In this document: in pieces, positions 6,821 to 11,372 of the stretch
How positions within the stretch are numbered: the first letter of the stretch is position 1
How the letters are laid out: each line of letters opens with the position of its first letter
From: Clostridiales bacterium
GTDB taxonomy: Bacteria > Bacillota > Clostridia > Lachnospirales > WQUN01
Direction of reading: 5' to 3'
Assembly: GCA_031289625.1 (NCBI GenBank)
Contig: JAITPB010000158.1
Coordinates: 1-11,372, forward strand
DNA length: 11,372 bases
Made by a program: the position numbers and the translations under genes
Notes under the pieces: model-generated
Database searches by the model: none
Told to the model about the DNA's origin: nothing
What the model saw: the letters and a program-made list of their open reading frames with translations, nothing else

Positions 6821-7768
6821 ATGTTTTTTTCTCACATCTATGTGGAGCGCGAGGCGGCGGAGTATGCTACCGCACGCGCAATCCTGCCGCGTTTTTCACA
6901 AAGCGTCCCCATATCGATATCCCATTATAAAGACGTGTTCTGCCGGCGCGGGCAAAATTTTACCAGGCAAAAGCGACGCCCGCAGCTGATACTCGCGGTC
7001 AAGCGTGAGGATTATTTTCATCGGGGCTCGCGGATGTGCGACGGCTTCGGCCAGGACAATTTTATTTACACAACGCAGATTATGAATTGCCCCTTTGACT
7101 GCGCATATTGTTATTTGCGCGGCCTGTACGGTTCCGCGAACGTGGTGATCTTTGTCAACCCGGAAGATACGCTTCAGGCGGTGGCCAACAGCCTGCCCGC
7201 TTTTATTTGCGTTTCGTATGATACGGATTTGCTCGCCTTTGAGGCGTTGACCGGTTATGTACGCCGCTGGCTGGCGTTTTGCGCCGCGCGTCCAGAGGCT
7301 GTCGTCGAAATCCGAACCAAAAGTGCTGCCTTTCATTCCATCGCGGGGTTTGACGCGCTGCCGAACGTACAGTTGGCTTGGACGGTTTCGCCCGATTCCG
7401 TGATCGAACGCTTTGAACGGGGAACGCCCGGCCTGAACGCCCGGCTGGCGGACATGCGCCGCGCGCTGGAAAAAGGATGGCGCGTCCGTTTGTGCGTGGA
7501 TCCCATTATCAAAACGCGTGGATGGGAACAGGACTATAGGGCCGCCGCACAAACCATCCGCGCGGCTCTGCCGATGGAACGGCTGCTGGGGGTCAGCGTG
7601 GGGTGTTTTCGCGTTTCCAAAACGCATTATGCCAGGATGGAGAAGCTGGAACCATTTTCGGAAATTTTCGGCTATACGATGGAAGAACGGGACGGGACGA
7701 TTGGCTATCCCGACGAAGCGGAGATGATTGCCATGACGCGGGCATGGCTGACAGGCGGCGCGCTGTGA
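6821..7768 (+). CDS. Radical SAM protein of the spore photoproduct lyase (SPL) family
   Basis: Start ATG 6821 with AAAGGAG 9 nt upstream; 315 aa, somewhat shorter than the roughly 340 aa of Bacillus SplB. C90, C94 and C97 form the CX3CX2C motif for the 4Fe-4S/SAM cluster (NCPFDCAYCYLRG). The tyrosines at 96 and 98 match the two SPL tyrosines thought to relay the radical. Further SPL-like segments are VVIFVNPEDTLQAV, VVEIRTKSA, FERGTPGLNARLADMRRAL, VDPIIKTRGWEQDYR and GCFRVSKTHY. SPL repairs the thymine dimer found in UV-irradiated spores. The segment that normally holds the hydrogen-donor cysteine (C-T-S-D then about eight residues to LT) reads SYDTDLLAFEALT, with Tyr133 in its place by my alignment; C130 is nearby. 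It may therefore be a divergent SPL or an enzyme with another reaction. The preceding nucleosidase-like gene fits removal of 5'-deoxyadenosine. Confidence 0.85.
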   Translation: MFFSHIYVEREAAEYATARAILPRFSQSVPISISHYKDVFCRRGQNFTRQKRRPQLILAVKREDYFHRGSRMCDGFGQDNFIYTTQIMNCPFDCAYCYLRGLYGSANVVIFVNPEDTLQAVANSLPAFICVSYDTDLLAFEALTGYVRRWLAFCAARPEAVVEIRTKSAAFHSIAGFDALPNVQLAWTVSPDSVIERFERGTPGLNARLADMRRALEKGWRVRLCVDPIIKTRGWEQDYRAAAQTIRAALPMERLLGVSVGCFRVSKTHYARMEKLEPFSEIFGYTMEERDGTIGYPDEAEMIAMTRAWLTGGAL

Positions 7769-8979
7769 GAAAAATAACCGCGCGGATAGATTCTGTTCTC
7801 ATTGTGTTGATCCTCACGGTTGCGGGCGTGCATCTCGCCTTGGCGCTGTCGTCTGGGAGCAGCCCGCTGGCGGATAACATCTATAATTCGTATACGCTGC
7901 AGGCGCTTCAATGGCTGCAAGGTCAATTGGATTTGGGGCGGAATTATACGCATCTGGAGCTGGCTGTATTTGAAGGCAAATACTTTGTCAGTTTTCCGCC
8001 GCTTCCGTCATTGCTCCTTCTGCCGTTCGCCGGCGCGCTGGGGGCGTCCACGCCGGATCATATCATCGCGGGCTTTCTGTTTGTCCTCTCCGCCGTATAC
8101 GCGTATAAACTCTGCCGGTCTTATGATCTATCGCGGGACGTTTCTTTCTTTATGAGCTTATTCGTCTGCCTGGGAGGGAATATCCTGTTCCTCTCGATAC
8201 GCGGCGGCTGGGTCTGGTTTTTGGCGCAGAACGCGGCGTTCTTGTTTACCGTGATGTCCTTTTACTACATCCGCCGGAACCTGGCCGCGTCGCTGTTTTG
8301 CCTGGCGTGCGCTATTGGGTGCCGGCCTTTTCAGATCATCTATGCGCCCATCCTTCTGCGCATGATCTTTCTGAGTCAAGACGCCAAAGAGTGGGGTGGC
8401 CTGATCCGCCGCGTGTGCGTCTGCGCTATCCCTGCCGCGCTTCTCTTTCTTTTTTATCTGACTTTAAATTATCTTCGGTTTCATTCGCCGTTTGAATTTG
8501 GCCACAATTATCTGCCGGAGTTTCAGGAAGCGTCGAATGGGCAGTTCAGTGTTGTTTATATCGCGGAGAATCTTCGAAATTTATTCAGGATGCCGTACCT
8601 GAATGAAAAAGGCATTTTGACGTTCTATCGGTATAATGGGACGGCTTTTTGGCTGGTCAGCCCGATTTTTGTGACGTTTGCTATCGCAAGCGCGCGGCAC
8701 GGGTTCCCGCGTGAACATTTGGCGCTGGCCGCGCTGCATCTGCTTCTGCTGTGCGCGCACAAAACGATGGGCGGATGGCATTTTGGCGCGCGGTATACGG
8801 TGGACGCACTGCCCGCGGTTTTGTTCGGGCTGGTGCGATGGCTCTCCCGGAATCATGGCCGGGACGATTGTTACGGTGATCAGACAGGGCGGAATTTTAT
8901 ACTCTGGAACACGCCGCTGTTTTTGACGGGCCTGTGCGTCAATTTTGCCGGGACGATTTGGATCTACACGCGGGGCTGA
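7765..8979 (+). CDS. Multipass glycosyltransferase-like membrane protein
   Basis: The likely start is GTG 7765, overlapping the stop of the previous gene (GTGA), with a GGCGG about 8 nt upstream, suggesting translational coupling; this gives 404 aa. An in-frame ATG at 7744 is the alternative (411 aa) but has no ribosome site. There are about 8-10 hydrophobic segments, the first at residues 10-28 (VLIVLILTVAGVHLALAL). After it lies a hydrophilic outer loop with DNIYNSYTLQALQWLQGQL and, later, EGKYFVSFPPLPSLLLLPF. An Asp-containing first loop followed by a P-P motif is typical of GT-C fold, lipid-phosphosugar-dependent transferases (PMT/ArnT-like), so the call is by topology and local motifs, not a clear family match. 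The C-terminus ends after a last membrane segment at TGA 8977-8979. Its place after an SPL-like gene gives no firm clue; a role in envelope or spore-coat glycosylation is only inference. Confidence 0.65.
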   Translation: MRKITARIDSVLIVLILTVAGVHLALALSSGSSPLADNIYNSYTLQALQWLQGQLDLGRNYTHLELAVFEGKYFVSFPPLPSLLLLPFAGALGASTPDHIIAGFLFVLSAVYAYKLCRSYDLSRDVSFFMSLFVCLGGNILFLSIRGGWVWFLAQNAAFLFTVMSFYYIRRNLAASLFCLACAIGCRPFQIIYAPILLRMIFLSQDAKEWGGLIRRVCVCAIPAALLFLFYLTLNYLRFHSPFEFGHNYLPEFQEASNGQFSVVYIAENLRNLFRMPYLNEKGILTFYRYNGTAFWLVSPIFVTFAIASARHGFPREHLALAALHLLLLCAHKTMGGWHFGARYTVDALPAVLFGLVRWLSRNHGRDDCYGDQTGRNFILWNTPLFLTGLCVNFAGTIWIYTRG

Positions 8980-9091
8980 CTGCTCCTCTGCGAAGAAAAA
9001 TTCGACTTCGGCCTGAGCGCGTTTAGGGAGTTTGACGTCAAAAGCGTCCTCGACCCTGGCCGTTTTAGTTTAACGCCAGTCTTAAAAAAAG
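8980..9091. other. Short intergenic segment with palindromes, no gene seen
   Basis: Between the membrane protein and the terminator lie a small stem (CGAAG ... CTTCG near 8991-9010) and a perfect 12-bp palindrome TTTGACGTCAAA (9031-9042). The frame following the upstream TGA stays open, but there is no start codon context or family match, so it is not called as coding. Confidence 0.4.
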
Positions 9092-9138
9092 ACAAAACGG
9101 ATAGTATGGTCACAGCCGACAATCCGTTTTGTTTTTTA
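9092..9138 (+). terminator. Strong intrinsic terminator closing the glmU operon
   Basis: ACAAAACGGAT (9092-9102) pairs perfectly with ATCCGTTTTGT (9122-9132) around a 19-nt loop, followed by T and ending at A9138. A run of seven A just upstream (9084-9090) means the - strand also has a T-run after the stem, so it may stop transcripts from the right as well. It overlaps the end of the integrase remnant. Confidence 0.85.
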
Positions 9139-9638
9139 TTTGTGCTGATTCATAAATCGCCTGCGCCGCCTCCAGCGACAGCGCGTTACAGTGCATATTG
9201 CCGAAGTACGGCGTAATATAATTTTTGATATACCTCTATGCCGTATGTTGACGGCTTGATTTGGCATTTAAGTGACTCAATCAAGGTAGCTCACCATAGC
9301 CTGATGTATCAATGGATTCTTATAGCGGTTCCAAAAAATAATAGCATGTGATGTAATTCTCCCAATCGAAGGGATGGTTTTCGCATATAAACTATGTCTG
9401 CAATTAATTTTTAGAATTGCTATAGTTGCTGGCTTAACGCGCCGCACCACAGGCGCACTGGTTATTGCCTGCTCAAGTTTCTCTTTCGCCTCGGCTATAT
9501 TGCAGCGAAGACCGAGGCATACCTGGCTTTGCCATCCTCGCCATAACATTTGACATACAGCCCTTCAAAGCGGCCATTATTATGATGATAAATATTCCGC
9601 TCCATTCGTGCATAGATTACCACTCTTAAGTTGACCAT
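9110..9638 (-). pseudogene. Degraded tyrosine recombinase (integrase), N-terminal half only
   Basis: Pieces of one phage/ICE-type integrase can be read on the - strand in several frames. Frame 1 (9638-9495, with ATG 9605 the likely original start) reads MERNIYHHNNGRFEGLYVKC then YGEDGKARYASVF, an arm-type DNA-binding domain. A frameshift near 9497 continues as AEAKEKLEQAITSAPVVRR (9495 downward). After about 130 nt without clear similarity, a third frame (9290-9234) gives LIESLKCQIKPSTYG. A further shift gives YIKNYITPYFGNMHCNALSL and EAAQAIYESAQ (9232 to about 9134), the SAM-like core-binding domain. The catalytic domain with its Arg-His-Arg-Tyr residues is missing; the remnant ends at the operon terminator. 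It must be inactive. It marks the left edge of an old mobile element. The family call rests on recalled sequence patterns, not a search. Confidence 0.7.
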
Positions 9639-9671
9639 ATTCGCGATTATTATAGCGAATATAAAGCGAAT
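9639..9671 (-). promoter_or_regulatory. Candidate promoter/operator of the integrase remnant with GCGAAT half-sites
   Basis: On the - strand a TATAAT (complement of 9649-9654) is bracketed by ATTCGC/GCGAAT half-sites at 9639-9644 and 9655-9660, with a third at 9666-9671. The two right-hand sites are direct repeats 11 bp apart (one helical turn); the outer pair is inverted. A repressor site over a -10 box would fit a regulated integrase. No good -35 box is seen. Confidence 0.4.
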
Positions 9672-9811
9672 TTGATGTAAAAAAAGTGTGTTATACAGAA
9701 CAGAAGCGTTTTAAAGTTCCTTGCATAAATTGCTGTTGTAGACTGAATTGTATATTTTGTCGACATTTGGATGATTTTTTTAATGTTTATTTTAAAAAAG
9801 TTTCAAAAAAA

Positions 9812-9841
9812 TGTTGACATAGCTATTGTTGACATAGCTAT
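9812..9841 (+). repeat. 15-bp perfect tandem duplication carrying two -35 boxes
   Basis: TGTTGACATAGCTAT occurs twice back to back (9812-9826, 9827-9841). Each copy contains TTGACA. Only the second is correctly spaced from the downstream TACAAT. Confidence 0.95.
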
Positions 9842-9857
9842 TTTTCCGTGATACAAT
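9829..9857 (+). promoter_or_regulatory. Near-consensus sigma-A promoter without an obvious gene
   Basis: TTGACA (9829-9834), exactly 17 bp, TACAAT (9852-9857): one mismatch to the full consensus. Transcription would begin near 9864. The next 300 nt have no convincing coding sequence, so the product may be a non-coding RNA or the remains of a gene. Confidence 0.7.
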
Positions 9858-10070
9858 TTTAGAAAAGTTAGATTGAGCAACATAATAAGAGTTTCAGGCC
9901 TTTCAACTTACGGATATTAAAAAGTATATATGCTTTATATGAAATAAAGTAATCAACATTTGGAACCCGTGCTATCAGAAGTTTTTAATTGTATGAGATA
10001 GAGAATGAAAGAATGTGTCGAATATTTTTCTACCCGTCTGTTGAAAGAGTCGGGTTGCTCCAGGTTATTC

Positions 10071-10105
10071 TGCATTTCGTAAATGAAGCGCATTTACGAA
10101 ATGCA
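10071..10105 (+). repeat. Perfect 15-bp inverted repeat (hairpin, 5-nt loop)
   Basis: TGCATTTCGTAAATG (10071-10085), loop AAGCG, then CATTTACGAAATGCA (10091-10105). No T-run follows, so it is not an intrinsic terminator. It lies about 210 nt downstream of the orphan promoter start and may be the end of a structured RNA or a binding site. Confidence 0.85.
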
Positions 10106-10194
10106 TAGGAAAATTATTCAAAATGAAATTTGATGAGCTTACTGCAATAATTTTTTGATACCTTAAAAAATCGAAGAGGTACATTATTTTTAAA

Positions 10195-10313
10195 GGCTCT
10201 TATTGTGTTTTAGAATGCTATATTACCATAAAAGCCGGAAACAAGACATTTCAGGCATTTTCTGGCTTACTTAAGCCGTTTTTTAGTCAGCCACCTGAAA
10301 CGCAATAAGAGCC
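10195..10313 (+). mobile_element. MITE copy 1 (119 bp, 14-bp internal deletion)
   Basis: It begins GGCTCTTATTGTGTTTTAG and ends CTGAAACGCAATAAGAGCC: 19-bp terminal inverted repeats matching at 17 positions. TTTTTAAA flanks it on both sides (10187-10194 and 10314-10321), an 8-bp target duplication. Relative to copy 2 it lacks 14 bp in the middle. It encodes no transposase and would need one in trans. An 8-bp duplication and GGCTCTT termini resemble the ISL3 family; that assignment is inference. Confidence 0.88.
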
Positions 10314-10458
10314 TTTTTAAATTTTGGCCGCATAACATCGTGAAAGTTGAAACGCCATAAAATCAATATTCGCGCTGATCCAGATTTTGTTTGTGCAATA
10401 GATTCATTGATGTAGGAGCCATGAGCCATGAGCCATAGCTACGGATAGTTATACATAA
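10314..10458. other. Spacer between MITE copies with 7-bp tandem repeat
   Basis: No gene is seen. GAGCCAT is repeated three times without interruption at 10416-10436. The left part (to TAA 10360) may be the tail of a small frame interrupted by MITE copy 1. Confidence 0.5.
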
Positions 10459-10591
10459 GGCTCTTATTGTGCTTTAGAACGCTATATTGCCATAAACGCC
10501 GGAAACAAGCCATTCCAGGCATTTGCTCACTTATTTAAAATGGCTTATCTAAGCCGTTTTTTAGTTAGTTACCTGAAACGCAATAAGAGCC
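10459..10591 (+). mobile_element. MITE copy 2 (133 bp, full length)
   Basis: Ends GGCTCTTATTGTGCTTTAG and CTGAAACGCAATAAGAGCC, 16 of 19 positions complementary. TACATAA flanks both sides (10452-10458, 10592-10598), a 7-bp duplication. The first frame is open from end to end and would read GSYCALERYIAINAGNKPFQ then AFAHLFKMAYLSRFLVSYLK; every other frame has stops. A GGCTT/AAGCC stem at 10542-10555 followed by G and six T resembles a weak terminator. Confidence 0.9.
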
Positions 10592-10760
10592 TACATAATA
10601 CTTGAAAAGTATCAGTTTTATGTGGCTTTTGAGTGTTTTGTCGAAAAAGGCGGTTATAATGGGATACCAAAGCGAGAATAGATTTTTTCTACAGCAGTAA
10701 CATTGATTTTATTTATTTTCGACATTTCTATGAATAATTCCACATGATGAAAGGAGAAGA
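10592..10760. other. Upstream region of the AT-rich gene with a candidate -10 box
   Basis: TATAAT at 10655-10660 is a perfect -10 box but lacks a well-spaced -35 (TTGAGT lies 20 bp upstream of it). It would give a leader of about 95 nt for the next gene. AAAGGAG at 10750-10756 is the ribosome site. Nothing else is recognised. Confidence 0.45.
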
Positions 10761-11372
10761 GTGGGTGTTATTAATAGTTTAAAAAATTTATTTAGTGCTA
10801 TGAGAAATTTATTTAGTGCTATCGGAAAGATCTGTAATATAAATTTTAAAAAGATTCTATTAGAAAAGGAACAAGAAATGGGTAAAAGTAAAAATAATCG
10901 AAAACCGAATGCTCCTAAATTGGGAAATTCTTCAAAAAGTAATTCAAAGGAGGATTCGATGTTAATATTGTCAGCTTTAGAAAATAAATTAAAAAGAGAA
11001 CAGATGGAGCCGAAACAATTTGTTGATTTGCTGATAAATCACTTAACATCAGGAGGGCCTTGCTCTACATTAAATGATGATATGTTTTTTTATAATGTTT
11101 TTGGGCTTTTATTAAACTATATGAATATAATTGATATAATGGAGAAAGATATAAAATACTACAACGACAAAAAACAAAAAAATAATTGTCTAAATGCAGA
11201 AACTGGTTCTTTAATAGACAATTTTATCGAAAAATCAGAATCCTATATTAAAAATGGCTCTTATTGTGTTTTAGAATGCTATATTGCCATAAACGCCGGA
11301 AACAAGCCATTTCAGGCGTTTGCTCACTTATTTAGAATGGCCTATTTAAGCCGTTTTTTAGTCAGCCACCTG
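10761..11372 (+). CDS. Unrecognised AT-rich protein carrying an in-frame MITE insertion (3' end outside the window)
   Basis: The frame is open for 204 codons from GTG 10761 (after AAAGGAG) to the window edge. Other in-frame starts are ATG 10800, ATG 10878 and ATG 10959; the last has the best ribosome site (AAAGGAGG, 5 nt away), so the true start may be there. Residues 5-20 hold a doubled NLFSAM/NLFSAI unit from a 21-bp duplication. Residues about 38-66 are Lys/Asn/Ser-rich and basic. Residues 67-165 look helical (MLILSALENKLKREQMEP, FVDLLINHLTSGG, FGLLLNYMNIIDIMEKDIK). From residue 166 (base 11256) the protein is encoded by MITE copy 3, reading GSYCVLECYIAINAGNKPFQ and on. I recognise no family. 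Codon use is very AT-rich compared with the genes before 8979, a sign of transfer. No catalytic motif or signal peptide is seen. Confidence 0.6.
   Translation, partial: MGVINSLKNLFSAMRNLFSAIGKICNINFKKILLEKEQEMGKSKNNRKPNAPKLGNSSKSNSKEDSMLILSALENKLKREQMEPKQFVDLLINHLTSGGPCSTLNDDMFFYNVFGLLLNYMNIIDIMEKDIKYYNDKKQKNNCLNAETGSLIDNFIEKSESYIKNGSYCVLECYIAINAGNKPFQAFAHLFRMAYLSRFLVSHL
10784..10822 (+). repeat. 21-bp direct duplication at the start of the AT-rich gene
   Basis: AAATTTATTTAGTGCTAT occurs at 10784-10801 and 10805-10822, period 21 bp, so it duplicates seven residues (NLFSAMR, NLFSAIG) in frame. Confidence 0.9.
11256..11372 (+). mobile_element. MITE copy 3, inside a coding frame (right end outside the window)
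   Basis: The first 117 bp of the 133-bp form are present, starting GGCTCTTATTGTGTTTTAG; the window stops 16 bp before the expected right end. It is closely similar to copy 2 over its whole length. The left flank ends TTAAAAAT, the predicted 8-bp target duplication. It sits in the host gene in the one frame that has no stop. Confidence 0.88.

Larger units (their letters stand above)
9672..10194. other. AT-rich gene-free stretch with orphan promoter and hairpin
   Basis: No open reading frame with family resemblance or a good ribosome site was found on either strand. The stretch holds a strong + promoter at 9829-9857, a 15-bp tandem duplication, a 15-bp hairpin at 10071-10105, a weaker ACCCG/CGGGT stem near 10033-10055, and a short broken frame (from ATG 10123). 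Base composition is clearly more AT-rich than genes 1-8979. Confidence 0.6.

Noticed and set aside
6896..7627. 243-residue protein on the - strand opposite the SPL-like gene
   Set aside because: It is a shadow of a clear radical SAM gene with motifs and ribosome site on the + strand.
7603..7764. Membrane protein starting 54 codons earlier, inside the SPL-like gene
   Set aside because: It would overlap the preceding gene by 165 bp without a ribosome site; the GTG at 7765 gives a normal stop/start overlap before the first membrane segment.
8977..9210. Stop-codon read-through (or TGA recoding) of the membrane protein, since the frame stays open after TGA
   Set aside because: The extension has no recognisable pattern, no recoding signal is visible, and it runs through a strong terminator.
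9110..9235. Cysteine-desulfurase-like fragment (PYFGN ... SLEAAQAIYESA)
   Set aside because: The pieces upstream on the same strand (arm domain, IKPSTY) and the YIKNYITPYFGNM pattern fit the core-binding domain of a tyrosine recombinase better.
9277..9549. Intact 90-residue protein on the - strand
   Set aside because: Only its middle resembles an integrase; its start is in a frame shifted relative to the real N-terminal domain, so it is a piece of the pseudogene.
9864..10760. Retron, type III toxin-antitoxin or AbiF-type RNA-protein system
   Set aside because: There is no reverse transcriptase, no tandem RNA-antitoxin repeats before a toxin, and the downstream protein shows no Abi or ToxN motifs that I can see.

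Overview
The window looks like a chromosomal segment of a Clostridia-type Firmicute followed by the start of an AT-rich accessory region. Evidence for the host: purine-rich AGGAGG-type ribosome binding sites, GTG and TTG starts, sigma-A-like promoters, a Rho factor with a long low-complexity insertion, a zinc-binding L31, and a relative of spore photoproduct lyase. The exact family cannot be named from the sequence alone.

Region 1 (1-3600, + strand) is a translation and RNA-metabolism cluster. It holds the 3' end of smpB, then the tmRNA gene ssrA only 3 bases later, so the two partners of trans-translation are adjacent. Next come a LysM membrane protein, transcription termination factor Rho and ribosomal protein L31 (rpmE). 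No terminator is visible between ssrA and rho. rpmE has its own promoter and leader hairpin, and ends at a bidirectional terminator it shares with the next gene.

Region 2 (3606-4382, - strand) is a single N-acetylmuramoyl-L-alanine amidase gene facing rpmE.

Region 3 (4466-9138, + strand) is a second operon with a good promoter. It runs glmU (UDP-GlcNAc synthesis for the cell wall), an MTA/SAH-nucleosidase-like protein, a spore-photoproduct-lyase-like radical SAM protein and a multipass glycosyltransferase-like membrane protein, and closes with a strong intrinsic terminator. The spacing is tight: 1 nt, 52 nt, then an overlap. A nucleosidase beside a radical SAM enzyme suggests removal of the 5'-deoxyadenosine by-product. 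The radical SAM protein keeps the cluster cysteines and two tyrosines of the SPL family, but apparently not its hydrogen-donor cysteine.

Region 4 (about 9110-11372) is accessory and differs in composition. A degraded tyrosine-recombinase gene on the - strand retains only its N-terminal half, broken by frameshifts. After it lies about 1.1 kb of AT-rich DNA with no intact gene. That stretch has a near-consensus orphan promoter built on a 15-bp tandem duplication, a perfect 15-bp hairpin, and two copies of a 119-133 bp element with 19-bp terminal inverted repeats and 7-8 bp target duplications (a MITE). A third copy lies inside an unrecognised AT-rich gene that runs off the right edge, and its one open frame is in phase with that gene. 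At 133 bp plus an 8-bp duplication the element adds exactly 47 codons, so it can act as an in-frame protein insertion. This is the most novel signal in the window.
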